Below, one piece after another: positions 1-7,864 of a DNA stretch of 64,000 bases. How positions within the stretch are numbered: the stretch's first letter is position 1; every line of letters starts with the position of its first letter. Below the pieces are notes generated by a model. It did no database searches. It was not told the DNA's origin and saw only the letters and a list, made by a program, of their open reading frames with translations. The position numbers were made by a program, and so were the translations under genes. The stretch is from assembly GCA_002360925.1 (NCBI GenBank), contig DERN01000011.1:432235-496234 (forward strand), read 5' to 3'. Origin of the DNA: Flavobacteriaceae bacterium UBA3339. GTDB lineage: Bacteria > Bacteroidota > Bacteroidia > Flavobacteriales > Flavobacteriaceae.

Positions 1-42
1 GAAGCATTAATGATTGAATTGCGTTCACAATTAAAGAAATAG
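1..42 (+). CDS. hemC: C-terminal end of a gene, probably hydroxymethylbilane synthase (partial)
   Basis: An open frame enters from the left edge and stops with TAG at 40-42, encoding only the last 13 residues (EALMIELRSQLKK). The tail is too short to identify by itself. HemC is inferred because the next gene is hemD and the hemC-hemD-hemE order is common in Flavobacteriia. The stretch between this stop and hemD is filled by repeats. Confidence 0.55.
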   Translation, partial: EALMIELRSQLKK

Positions 43-53
43 TATTTTAGGTT

Positions 54-406
54 TTGTCATACTGAACTTGATGTCGGAATAGCATAAGTTCTAAAACAAT
101 AACAACTTGTCATTTCGAACGAAGCGAGAAATCTAGAAAGATTCCTCGTGCTCTCGGAATGACAATAGAATCTAAAATAATAACAACTTGTTATTTCGAA
201 CAGAGTGAGAAATCTTAAAAGATTCCTCGTGTCCTCGGAATGACAAAAGAATCTAAAAAAATAGCAACTTGTCATTTCGAACGAAGTGAGAAATCTAAAA
301 AAATTCTTCAATTCCTCGGAATAGCATAAGTTCTAAAACAATAACAACTTGTCATTTCGAACGGAGTGAGAAATCTAAAAAGATTCTTCGATTCCTCGGA
401 ATGACA
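54..406. repeat. Tandem array of palindromic intergenic repeats, period 80-81 bp
   Basis: Four copies of a roughly 57-bp element open with TGTCATTTCGAAC or a variant and close with GGAATGACA or a variant, so the ends are inverted repeats. They lie at 108-164, 189-245, 270-326 and 350-406, separated by similar 24-bp spacers rich in CTAAAA. A degenerate fifth element covers about 54-84. The 48-bp blocks at 74-121 and 316-363 are identical, which points to duplication by recombination within the array. Each arm begins with the sequence type seen in dispersed palindromic repeats of flavobacterial genomes. A weak antisense open frame (57-311) exists only because the repeats have no stop in that phase. 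Confidence 0.85.
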
Positions 407-425
407 AAAGAGTAGAAATAAAAAA

Positions 426-1091
426 ATGAAAAAAGAAATCTGTGTTTTATCGACAAAAAAACTGCAAACAAATCAAATGCACTTTTTATTAAATGCAGGT
501 TTTTCGGTAATCGAAGCCGATTTTATTAAAATTACTTCGTTGCCTTTTCAATTAAAAATGCAGCCTTCGTTACTGCTTTTTACTTCGCAAAATGGTGTAA
601 AAAGTGTATTAGAAAATAAAGATGTTGCGTTTTTAAAACAATTTCCTTCGATTTGCGTAGGAAGCAAAACAAGAAAATTATTAGAAGACAATGGTTTTCA
701 AGTTTTACAGAACACCGAATATGCCGAAGAATTAGCACCGATTATTCAAAAAGAATACAATTTGCAACATATTGCATTTTTTGCAGGAAACATTCGCAGT
801 AACGTTTTACCAACTGCAATGCAAGAAGCTAATATTACTTTTGATGAATATATTGTGTACGAAAACCAAGCCGATCCAATCGAAATAAAATCCGAAACAG
901 ACGTTTTGTTATTCTTTAGCCCATCGGGAATTCAAAGTTATTTACAAAAAAATACCATTACAAATCAGGTTTGTTTTTGTATTGGCACCACAACTGCCGA
1001 TGCTTTAAACGGAATTACAGAAAATTGTGTCATTGCGAACCAACAAACCGTAGAGAATGTAATTATTCAATGTATTAATTATTATAAATAG
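426..1091 (+). CDS. hemD: Uroporphyrinogen-III synthase
   Basis: This 221-aa cytosolic enzyme closes hydroxymethylbilane to uroporphyrinogen III while inverting ring D. The length and the two-lobed HEM4 layout fit the family: LLFTSQNGVKSVLEN lies near residues 50-64 and the equivalent segment LLFFSPSGIQSYL near 160. HemD sequences diverge strongly, so position next to hemE is important support. The start is ATG 426, just after the repeat array. A further repeat separates it from hemE. Confidence 0.9.
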   Translation: MKKEICVLSTKKLQTNQMHFLLNAGFSVIEADFIKITSLPFQLKMQPSLLLFTSQNGVKSVLENKDVAFLKQFPSICVGSKTRKLLEDNGFQVLQNTEYAEELAPIIQKEYNLQHIAFFAGNIRSNVLPTAMQEANITFDEYIVYENQADPIEIKSETDVLLFFSPSGIQSYLQKNTITNQVCFCIGTTTADALNGITENCVIANQQTVENVIIQCINYYK

Positions 1092-1113
1092 AGTTTTGAG
1101 TAACAAACAATAT

Positions 1114-1211
1114 TGTCATTCTGAACGGAATGAGATAAAGTGAAGACCCGAGCTTGCGAATTAGCGAAGCAATCTCTATACAAAAAAAAATCCTCGTTCC
1201 TCGGAATGACA
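1114..1211. repeat. Palindromic intergenic repeat, longer variant
   Basis: The 98-bp segment opens with TGTCATTCTGAACGGAATGAG and closes with CTCGGAATGACA, so it has the same inverted ends as the array before hemD but a longer, different middle. It occupies most of the hemD-hemE gap. A short tract, CAGCTGATTGCTGATGACTG, follows at 1233-1252. Confidence 0.75.
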
Positions 1212-1266
1212 AAGAAAAAACAATAACATTCACAGCTGATTGCTGATGACTGAAAACTTTTAAAAT

Positions 1267-2292
1267 ATGTTAAAAAACGATTTATTTCTTAGAGCTTTAA
1301 AAGGAGAATCTGTTGAAAGACCTCCGGTTTGGATGATGCGTCAAGCAGGACGTTATTTACCTGAATTCCGTGCACTGCGTGACAAATATGATTTTTTCAC
1401 ACGTTGTAAAACGCCGGAATTGGCTTCAGAAATTACCGTTCAACCTATTCGCATCGTAAAGCCGGATGCAGCGATTTTATTTTCGGATATTTTAGTTGTT
1501 CCGCAAGCAATGGGAATCGATGTGGAATTAAAAGACAATATCGGACCTATTATTTTAAACCCGATTCGTTCAATGCAGGATGTAGAACAAGTTCGCATTC
1601 CGGATATCAACGAAAGCTTAGGTTATGTAATGGACGCGATTGACATGACAAAAGATATGTTGAACAACGAAGTGCCTTTAATTGGTTTCGCAGGTTCGCC
1701 TTGGACTATTTTTTGTTACGCAGTTGAAGGAAAAGGATCAAAATCGTACGATAAAGCAAAAGCATTTTGTTTTTCAGAACCAGTTGCGGCTCACACATTA
1801 TTGCAAAAAATTACCGATACAACGATTCTTTACTTAAAAGAAAAAATAAAACACGGAGTAAACGCAATCCAGATTTTCGATTCTTGGGGCGGAATGTTAT
1901 CTCCAACTGATTATCAGGAATTTTCTTGGAAATACATCAACCAAATCGTTGAAGCGTTGGCAGATGAGATTCCGGTTATTGTATTCGGAAAAGGATGTTG
2001 GTTTGCTTTAGGAGAAATGGCTCAATCAAAAGCTTCAGCTTTAGGAGTAGATTGGACATGCGCACCTAAAACCGCTCGAACTTTAACAGGCGGAAATATC
2101 ACCTTACAAGGAAACTTTGATCCTTCTAGATTATTCTCTCCTATTCCAACAATCAAAAAAATGGTTCATGAAATGATCGACGAGTTCGGAAAAGATCAAT
2201 ACATCGTGAATTTAGGTCATGGTATTTTACCAAACGTTCCGGTAGATCACGCCAAAGCATTTATAGACGCCGTAAAGGAATATAACAAATAG
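1267..2292 (+). CDS. hemE: Uroporphyrinogen decarboxylase
   Basis: HemE removes the four acetate carboxyl groups of uroporphyrinogen III to give coproporphyrinogen III in the cytosol. The 341-aa protein has both family signatures: PVWMMRQAGRYLPEFR at residues 20-35, with the substrate-binding arginines, and GFAGSPWTIFCYAVEG at 140-155. The catalytic aspartate is in FSD (D74). Length is normal. A strong hairpin terminator follows at once, so the genes after it probably depend on another promoter. Confidence 0.98.
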   Translation: MLKNDLFLRALKGESVERPPVWMMRQAGRYLPEFRALRDKYDFFTRCKTPELASEITVQPIRIVKPDAAILFSDILVVPQAMGIDVELKDNIGPIILNPIRSMQDVEQVRIPDINESLGYVMDAIDMTKDMLNNEVPLIGFAGSPWTIFCYAVEGKGSKSYDKAKAFCFSEPVAAHTLLQKITDTTILYLKEKIKHGVNAIQIFDSWGGMLSPTDYQEFSWKYINQIVEALADEIPVIVFGKGCWFALGEMAQSKASALGVDWTCAPKTARTLTGGNITLQGNFDPSRLFSPIPTIKKMVHEMIDEFGKDQYIVNLGHGILPNVPVDHAKAFIDAVKEYNK

Positions 2293-2298
2293 TTAACT

Positions 2299-2331
2299 AA
2301 AAAACAGTTTACCTTTACGTAAACTGTTTTT
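2299..2331 (+). terminator. Rho-independent terminator after hemE
   Basis: A perfect 12-bp stem (2301-2312 with 2319-2330), loop CTTTAC, ends in TTTT. It splits the heme cluster between hemE and the 119-aa gene. Confidence 0.75.
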
Positions 2332-2346
2332 ACATTTTTAGTACGT

Positions 2347-2706
2347 ATGTTAACAAGCAAAAAAGACGAAACCGAACAACGTTTAAACGCGATATTACAA
2401 AAACTTTCGGGCATTACATTTGTTCCCGAAAATTGGAAAGAGGATATTTTTTGGAATACTTTATCCGAAACAGGTTTAACCGAACATGATGTAATTCATA
2501 AAGACGAAACTTCCTTTTTTCTTCAATTAATCGATTTAAAATGGCCTTGGGAGCAAATTGAAAAATTAGCTGATATTTTAGTTGCTTTAGATGCTAAAAT
2601 GCCAAATCAATTATTAAAAGAACGAACCAAACATTTATATCAGTTTATTCAGAAAGAAAGTAAAATGTTCTCTTTTGAAATTATGAATAAGATCGGAAAG
2701 TTGTAA
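2347..2706 (+). CDS. Unknown 119-aa protein in the heme cluster
   Basis: I do not recognise this protein. It is small, soluble and probably mostly helical, without a signal peptide, membrane segment, cysteine or clear metal motif. Several aromatic residues (FVPENWKEDIFWNTL near 26-40, LKWPWEQIEKLADIL near 68-82) could form a binding surface. The ATG at 2347 lies 16 bases after the hemE terminator, and hemF begins 17 bases after its stop, so it is probably co-transcribed with hemF. A role in heme synthesis would be inference from position only. Confidence 0.75.
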   Translation: MLTSKKDETEQRLNAILQKLSGITFVPENWKEDIFWNTLSETGLTEHDVIHKDETSFFLQLIDLKWPWEQIEKLADILVALDAKMPNQLLKERTKHLYQFIQKESKMFSFEIMNKIGKL

Positions 2707-2723
2707 TTATCAACGCACACAAA

Positions 2724-3629
2724 ATGAAAGAAAAATTTTATAATTATATACAGCAATTACAAAACACCATAACTTCTAAATTAGAAGAAGTTGATGGTTC
2801 AGCAAAATTTCAGGAAGATTTATGGGAACGCCCAGATGGCGGTGGCGGAAGAACGCGCGTTATAGAAAACGGAGCTGTTTTTGAAAAAGGCGGTGTTAAT
2901 ATTTCGGCTGTTCATGGCGCATTGCCCGAAACCATGCAAAAAGCGTTTAACGTTGGCGATGTTGATTTTTTTGCTTGCGGATTAAGTTTGGTTATTCATC
3001 CTAAAAGCCCAATGGTTCCGACAGTTCATGCTAATTGGCGCTATTTCGAAATGTACGACAAACAAGGCACTAAAGTAGGTTCTTGGTTTGGCGGCGGACA
3101 AGATTTAACACCTTATTATTTGTTCGAAGAAGATGCTATACATTTTCATCAAATTTGTAAGAAAGCTTGCGATAAACACAATTCGGAGTTTTATCCTAAA
3201 TACAAAAAAGTTTGTGACGATTATTTCTGGAATGCACACAGAAACGAAGCCCGCGGAGTTGGCGGATTGTTCTTCGATCATTTGGTTGAAACAGATAAAA
3301 TGACTATGGAAGATTGGTACAACTTTGTTACCGAAGTTGGGAACAGCTTTTTAGAATGTTACGTGCCTATTGTAGAAAAAAGAAAAAATTTAGAATATAC
3401 CGAAGCAAACAGAACGTGGCAGGAAATTCGCCGCGGACGTTATGTAGAATTCAATCTGGTTCACGACAAAGGAACTATTTTTGGATTAAAAACTAACGGT
3501 CGTATCGAATCTATTTTAATGAGTTTGCCTCCGCATGTTCAATGGGTTTACGATCATCATCCGGAAACGAGAAGCGAGGAAGAAAAACTGATTAAAGTTT
3601 TGCAGAAGCCGAAGGAGTGGGTTTCCTAG
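2724..3629 (+). CDS. hemF: Oxygen-dependent coproporphyrinogen-III oxidase
   Basis: HemF converts coproporphyrinogen III to protoporphyrinogen IX by O2-dependent decarboxylation of two propionates, which fits an aerobic organism. The 301-aa length is typical. Conserved blocks include VHANWRYFEM (102-110), SWFGGGQDLTPYY (120-132), RGVGGLFFDHL and, near the C-terminus, FNLVHDKGTIFGLKTNGR. It belongs to the unit with the upstream 119-aa gene. The following gene appears to be a cassette inserted between hemF and hemB. Confidence 0.98.
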   Translation: MKEKFYNYIQQLQNTITSKLEEVDGSAKFQEDLWERPDGGGGRTRVIENGAVFEKGGVNISAVHGALPETMQKAFNVGDVDFFACGLSLVIHPKSPMVPTVHANWRYFEMYDKQGTKVGSWFGGGQDLTPYYLFEEDAIHFHQICKKACDKHNSEFYPKYKKVCDDYFWNAHRNEARGVGGLFFDHLVETDKMTMEDWYNFVTEVGNSFLECYVPIVEKRKNLEYTEANRTWQEIRRGRYVEFNLVHDKGTIFGLKTNGRIESILMSLPPHVQWVYDHHPETRSEEEKLIKVLQKPKEWVS

Positions 3630-3680
3630 TTGTCAGTAACCAGAAGTCAGAAGTCAGAAAATAATCAGTGAATATAGTTT

Positions 3681-4043
3681 ATGAGAGATTATAAAAATTT
3701 ACAAGTTTGGCAAAAATCGCATCTTTTGACTTTAGAAATATATCGTGAAGTTAAAAATTTCCCTAATGACGAAATCTTTGGCTTAATCAGTCAAATGAAA
3801 AGATCTTCAAGTTCTATACCTACAAATATTGCTGAAGGTTCTGGAAGATTTTCCAATAAAGACTTTTCTAGATTTCTATCTATTGCATATGGATCAACTA
3901 ACGAACTTGAATATCAAATAATCCTAAGTATTGATTTAGCTTTTCTGAATAACGAAAAAGGGCAAGTTCTAATTGAAAAAATTCAAGAAATAAGAAAAAT
4001 GCTTTACGCATTAATAAATAAATTAAACAAATCTGATAGCTGA
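3681..4043 (+). CDS. Four-helix-bundle protein, 23S rRNA intervening-sequence family
   Basis: This 120-aa protein matches the four-helix-bundle (S23 / TIGR02436) family. Typical features are the N-terminal YKNLQVWQKSHLL, the central SSSIPTNIAEGSGR near residues 43-56, and FLSIAYGSTNELEYQI around 72-87. Members were first found as reading frames inside insertions in 23S rRNA genes and also occur singly in Bacteroidota chromosomes; their molecular role is unknown. The gene separates hemF from hemB. Its flanks carry short tracts such as CAGAAGTCAGAAGTCAG (about 3640-3656) and CTGAAATCTGAAGTC (about 4047-4061), which may mark insertion. Confidence 0.9.
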   Translation: MRDYKNLQVWQKSHLLTLEIYREVKNFPNDEIFGLISQMKRSSSSIPTNIAEGSGRFSNKDFSRFLSIAYGSTNELEYQIILSIDLAFLNNEKGQVLIEKIQEIRKMLYALINKLNKSDS

Positions 4044-4089
4044 TTTCTGAAATCTGAAGTCTAATTGTTATCAGCTAAAAACAAAAAAT

Positions 4090-5088
4090 ATGTTTCCATT
4101 ACACAGAGGAAGAAGATTAAGACAAAACGAATCGATTAGAAGTTTGGTTCGTGAAACAAGTTTAAGTCCGGCTGACTTTATGTTTCCAATGTTTATTGTA
4201 GAAGGAGAAAATCAAGAAATCGAAATTCCTTCTATGCCTGGGATTTTCCGTCGTTCGATCGATTTAACCGTAAAAGAAGTTCAAGAATTATTCGATTTAG
4301 GAATTCGCGCAGTGAACATTTACGTAAAAGTAAGCGATGATTTAAAAGACAATACCGGAAAAGAAGCATGGAATTCGAACGGGTTAATGCAAAATGCCAT
4401 TCGCGCAATTAAATCGGCTTGCCCAGAAATGATTGTAATGCCCGATGTTGCCTTAGATCCTTATTCGATGTACGGACACGATGGAATTATTAAAAACGGA
4501 GAAATAGAAAACGATTCAACCGTTAATGCTTTGGTAAAAATGGCTGTTTCGCATGCCGAAGCCGGAGCCGATTTCGTTGCGCCTTCTGATATGATGGACG
4601 GACGAATTGTTCGTATGCGCGAAGGATTAGATGCTGCCGGATTCATTAATGTAGGAATTATGAGTTATTCTGCTAAATATGCTTCTGCTTTTTACGGACC
4701 TTTCCGCGATGCATTAGATTCTGCTCCTAAAGAAACGGGAGAAATAGTTCCTAAAGACAAAAAAACATATCAAATGGATTATGCAAACCGAATTGAAGCA
4801 ATTAAAGAAGCTATTTGGGATGTAGAAGAGGGTGCCGATATGGTTATGGTAAAACCTGGAACGGCTTATTTGGATATTGTGCGCGAAGTAAAAGACAATG
4901 TAGATGTACCTGTTGCGGTTTATCATGTTTCGGGCGAATATGCGATGATTAAAGCAGCTGCAGAAAAAGGTTGGTTAGATCATGATAAAATAATGATGGA
5001 ACAATTAATGTGTATTAAACGCGCCGGAGCTAGTTTAATTTCGACTTATTTTGCAAAAGAAGCAGCAATCTTATTAAACAGAAAATAA
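4090..5088 (+). CDS. hemB: Porphobilinogen synthase (delta-aminolevulinate dehydratase)
   Basis: HemB condenses two 5-aminolevulinates to porphobilinogen. The 332-aa protein has both Schiff-base lysines, K196 in MSYSAKYAS and K255 in MVMVKPGTAYLD. The metal-site segment reads PDVALDPYSMYGHDG (118-132), with no cysteines where zinc enzymes have a Cys triplet, so it should be the magnesium-dependent, zinc-independent type. The next gene starts one base after its stop, so the two are translated together. Confidence 0.98.
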   Translation: MFPLHRGRRLRQNESIRSLVRETSLSPADFMFPMFIVEGENQEIEIPSMPGIFRRSIDLTVKEVQELFDLGIRAVNIYVKVSDDLKDNTGKEAWNSNGLMQNAIRAIKSACPEMIVMPDVALDPYSMYGHDGIIKNGEIENDSTVNALVKMAVSHAEAGADFVAPSDMMDGRIVRMREGLDAAGFINVGIMSYSAKYASAFYGPFRDALDSAPKETGEIVPKDKKTYQMDYANRIEAIKEAIWDVEEGADMVMVKPGTAYLDIVREVKDNVDVPVAVYHVSGEYAMIKAAAEKGWLDHDKIMMEQLMCIKRAGASLISTYFAKEAAILLNRK

Positions 5089-5089
5089 T

Positions 5090-5491
5090 ATGAAGAAATT
5101 TATTGCACTGTCGATTTTCTCGGCAATTATAGTTTCATGCGGAAGTAAAGAAGAAAAGAAAGAATCACTTTATCCCGAAGAAACCGCTCAAACTTTAAGC
5201 CCGGAAGCACAACTAATTCAAGACGGGAAAAGTCTTTTCGAAAGCAATAAAGCCGCTTGTTTTTCATGTCATCAAATGGATAAAAAAGTAATTGGTCCAA
5301 GTATTAAGGAAATCGCTAAAATCTACAAAGAAAAAAACGGCGATATGGTAGCTTTTTTACGTAAAAAAGCCGATCCAATTGTAGATCCTTCTCAATACAA
5401 CGTTATGGAAACCAACTTCGCTATTTTGAAAACAATGAGCGACGAAGAAATAAAATCGCTCGAAGCTTACATCATGAGCAACTTACAATAA
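5090..5491 (+). CDS. Lipoprotein c-type cytochrome
   Basis: The 133-aa protein begins with a lipoprotein signal ending IIVSC (lipidated C17) and a charged linker. One heme c site, CFSCH, is at 57-61, followed by GPSIKEI as in class I cytochromes c. A methionine near residue 106 (NVMETNF) is a possible sixth ligand. It should carry electrons at the periplasmic face of a membrane. Its ATG is one base from the hemB stop, which ties a heme protein to heme supply. A terminator follows. Confidence 0.92.
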   Translation: MKKFIALSIFSAIIVSCGSKEEKKESLYPEETAQTLSPEAQLIQDGKSLFESNKAACFSCHQMDKKVIGPSIKEIAKIYKEKNGDMVAFLRKKADPIVDPSQYNVMETNFAILKTMSDEEIKSLEAYIMSNLQ

Positions 5492-5499
5492 CAAACAAT

Positions 5500-5521
5500 A
5501 AACCGAGTAATTACTCGGTTT
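5500..5521 (+). terminator. Terminator of the hemB-cytochrome unit
   Basis: The palindrome AAACCGAGTAATTACTCGGTTT is an almost uninterrupted 11-bp inverted repeat. It lies just after the cytochrome stop and is followed by an A/T-rich stretch. Confidence 0.65.
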
Positions 5522-5643
5522 ATTTATTAAGCAACATATTAAGATACAACTTTTTATCTTTTTTTCCTATAACATTTATCATCCTTTTTGTCTGTTTCAT
5601 TAACGACTTTTGTAATGAATAATAATCATTAAACTTAAATAAA

Positions 5644-6057
5644 ATGAAGCAAAGAGTTCCAGTTTCTCAAATTATGGCAAAAGCCTTAATCGTAGTTAAT
5701 CCAACTAAAAAAATCAGCGAAGTAAATCAAATGTTCAATGAGTACGGAATTAGACATATTCCTGTGGTAGATGGAACTAAATTAATTGGTGTTATTAGTA
5801 AAAACGATGTTTTAAAAATAGGTTACGGAGCTGGAGATACGCATCCTGAAGCTTTAAATGCAATTTATGATTCGTACGAATTAAAAGATATCATGGTTCA
5901 AAATCCTGTTACGGTTACAGCCGAAACCAATATTAAAGATGTAGCCGAGATTTTATCAGAACAAAGTTTCCACTCGCTTCCTGTTGTTGAAAAAGAAGAA
6001 GTTGTAGGAATTGTAACAACAACCGATTTAGTAAAATACCTATTAGATCAATATTAA
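5644..6057 (+). CDS. CBS-domain protein
   Basis: The protein (137 aa) is essentially two CBS motifs: VSQIMAKALIVVNPTKKI to about residue 60, and LKDIMVQNPVTVTAETNI to the end. Such pairs form a Bateman module that binds adenine nucleotides and usually regulates a partner. No catalytic domain is fused, so the target is unknown. It stands alone, with a terminator 7 bases after the stop and a convergent HD-domain gene beyond. Confidence 0.93.
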   Translation: MKQRVPVSQIMAKALIVVNPTKKISEVNQMFNEYGIRHIPVVDGTKLIGVISKNDVLKIGYGAGDTHPEALNAIYDSYELKDIMVQNPVTVTAETNIKDVAEILSEQSFHSLPVVEKEEVVGIVTTTDLVKYLLDQY

Positions 6058-6064
6058 TAACAAC

Positions 6065-6089
6065 AAAAACGGGCATTAGCCCGTTTTTT
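6065..6089. terminator. Bidirectional terminator, CBS gene and HD gene
   Basis: The stem AACGGGC / GCCCGTT with loop ATTA is flanked by AAAA on the left and TTTTTT on the right. It can therefore end both the forward CBS transcript and the convergent HD-domain transcript. Confidence 0.8.
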
Positions 6090-6110
6090 ATTTCACAAAC
6101 TTTAAAATAT

Positions 6111-6755
6111 TTAAGCTTTACCTTCCCATTCGTTATAAAACTGCTTTAGAAAAACTTCCATATATTCATGTCGATTTTGAGCAATTTGTTTTCCTGTTTC
6201 GGTATTCATCAAATCTTTTAAAAGCAATAATTTTTCATAAAAATGGTTTACAGTACTTCCTGTATGCTTTTTATATTCTTCCTTCGTCATATTGAATTTC
6301 GGCTTTTCTTCCGGATCGTGAATCGTTCTGTTTTTAAAACCTCCGTACTGGAAAGCGCGCGCAATTCCAATCGCTCCAATCGCGTCTAAACGATCAGCAT
6401 CCTGAACAACTTCTAATTCTTTAGAAGCAAACTTTCGCTCGAAATTTCCGCCTTTAAACGAAATGTTTTCAATGATTTTAATAACATGTTCTTTTACATC
6501 TTCTTCAATTCCAATAGAAGTCATAAAATCATTCGCTTTTTTAGGACCAACTGTTTCATCTCCGTTATGGAATTTGCTATCGGCAATATCGTGCAATAAA
6601 GCACCCAAAATCACAACTTGTTCATTTGCTTTTTCGCTTTTTAAAAGATTTAACGCATTGTTGTAAACACGCTCAATATGAAACCAATCGTGTCCGGCCT
6701 CGGCTCCTTTTAATTCTTCTTTTACGTATTTGATAGTTTGTTCGATATAGTTCAT
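6111..6755 (-). CDS. HD-domain metal-dependent phosphohydrolase
   Basis: This 214-aa protein belongs to the HD superfamily (YedJ-like). The metal residues are visible: H18 in GHDWFHIERV, the HD pair in LGALLHDIADSKF near 52-53, and a distal D in VQDADRLDAIGAIG near 119. Families of this kind hydrolyse phosphate esters or nucleotides; the substrate cannot be read from the sequence. It lies downstream of the desaturase gene on the same strand but behind a terminator, so it is probably transcribed alone. Confidence 0.88.
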   Translation of the reverse strand: MNYIEQTIKYVKEELKGAEAGHDWFHIERVYNNALNLLKSEKANEQVVILGALLHDIADSKFHNGDETVGPKKANDFMTSIGIEEDVKEHVIKIIENISFKGGNFERKFASKELEVVQDADRLDAIGAIGIARAFQYGGFKNRTIHDPEEKPKFNMTKEEYKKHTGSTVNHFYEKLLLLKDLMNTETGKQIAQNRHEYMEVFLKQFYNEWEGKA

Positions 6756-6803
6756 AGACAGTAAATATTGGAAGTTTGATTTTTGATATTTAAAAGATAA
6801 AAA

Positions 6804-6825
6804 AAGCTGATATTTCTATCAGCTT
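6804..6825 (-). terminator. Terminator of the acyl-ACP desaturase gene
   Basis: The stem AAGCTGATA / TATCAGCTT with a 4-base loop lies 5 bases past the desaturase stop. On the reverse strand it ends in a run of T. Confidence 0.8.
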
Positions 6826-6829
6826 GATT

Positions 6830-7834
6830 TTATTTTACAATAGCAGGCGTTACCCATTTAAACACATGCGATTCGTCCGAAATCTTCATACGATCGGCTA
6901 ATTTCGCCATTCTGTCTGGTAGTTTCATCAAATAATCACGTGCTTTTTCAGCTTCGTCTGTTAAGTTTGTAATCTTGTCTATTTCCCAACGATTCAATAA
7001 TTTTCTTAAAATATCTACATAATCCATCGAAGTGTAAACGCCGATTCTTTGAGCCGACTCAGAAAAATGATGGAACGCATCACCAATTCCTCCGCCCGAT
7101 TCACGAATTAAATTTGCAGGCATTGTAATTTTTTTCTTCATCATATAATGAAAAGCTTTCATCATTTCAGAAGGATCTACTTGAAAAATACGTTCTACAA
7201 ACTCAGAATACGCATGATGGTGACGCATTTCGTCTCCTGCAATAATTCTACAGATTTTAGATAATTTATGATCTCCATATTTTTTTGCCAACTGTGCCAC
7301 GCGATTGTGCGAAACATAAGTTGCCAATTCCTGAAAACTTGTAAACACGAAATTTTTATAAGGATCACGATCTGTTCCCGGATCAAAACCATCGTTTAAC
7401 AAATGGTGCGTTGTAATTTCGACTTCGCGCATATTTACACGTCCCGATAAATATAGGTATTTATTTAATAAATCTCCGTGACGGTTTTCTTCTCCTGTCC
7501 AATGGCGAATCCATTTTGCCCAACCATTTCCAGAACCATCTTCGCCTCCGCGTTGATTAACTCCATCAACATCTAACAACCACGATTCGTATGTTGGCAA
7601 AGCTTCTTCTGTAATGGTATCTCCCACTAAAACAACCCAGAAATCGTAAGGTAATTCTTTAGCAAATTCACGTAATTCGCGAACTTCTTCTAAGAAATTT
7701 TCATTTTCCGAATCGGGTAACATGTCAGATGGTTGCCAGATCTTTTCTACAGGAATCAGATAATTCTGCACAAAAGTGTCGATGTTCTTTTCTAAGAACT
7801 GCATAACCTCTAACCGAACATTTTGAGTAGACAT
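6830..7834 (-). CDS. Acyl-[acyl-carrier-protein] desaturase
   Basis: A soluble ferritin-like diiron enzyme of 334 aa that should introduce a cis double bond into acyl-ACP and so set membrane fluidity. Iron ligands of the two EExxH-type motifs are seen as EENRH (115-119) and DEMRH (201-205), with E83 (TYESW) and E169 (FQEL) as further candidates. Length and motif spacing agree with plant and bacterial stearoyl-ACP desaturases. It lies 30 bases downstream of plsC, so the pair could form a lipid operon, although a dyad fills the gap. Confidence 0.95.
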   Translation of the reverse strand: MSTQNVRLEVMQFLEKNIDTFVQNYLIPVEKIWQPSDMLPDSENENFLEEVRELREFAKELPYDFWVVLVGDTITEEALPTYESWLLDVDGVNQRGGEDGSGNGWAKWIRHWTGEENRHGDLLNKYLYLSGRVNMREVEITTHHLLNDGFDPGTDRDPYKNFVFTSFQELATYVSHNRVAQLAKKYGDHKLSKICRIIAGDEMRHHHAYSEFVERIFQVDPSEMMKAFHYMMKKKITMPANLIRESGGGIGDAFHHFSESAQRIGVYTSMDYVDILRKLLNRWEIDKITNLTDEAEKARDYLMKLPDRMAKLADRMKISDESHVFKWVTPAIVK

Positions 7835-7849
7835 TTTGTTGTATTTTAT

Positions 7850-7863
7850 ACAGTATAAACTGT
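7850..7863. promoter_or_regulatory. Dyad in the plsC-desaturase gap
   Basis: ACAGTATAAACTGT has 5-bp inverted arms around a 4-bp centre and ends 16 bases upstream of the desaturase ATG. It could be an operator, or chance in an AT-rich gap. There is no T run, so it is not a terminator. Confidence 0.3.
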
Positions 7864-7864
7864 G

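Noticed and set aside
57..311. Antisense open frame of 84 codons with repeating FRFLTSFEMTS-like units
   Set aside because: It is the translation of the palindromic repeat array; the periodicity follows the DNA repeat and no coding signal is present.
54..406. Possible CRISPR array
   Set aside because: Repeats are imperfect, 57 bp and palindromic; the spacers are 24 bp and similar to one another, and no cas gene is near.
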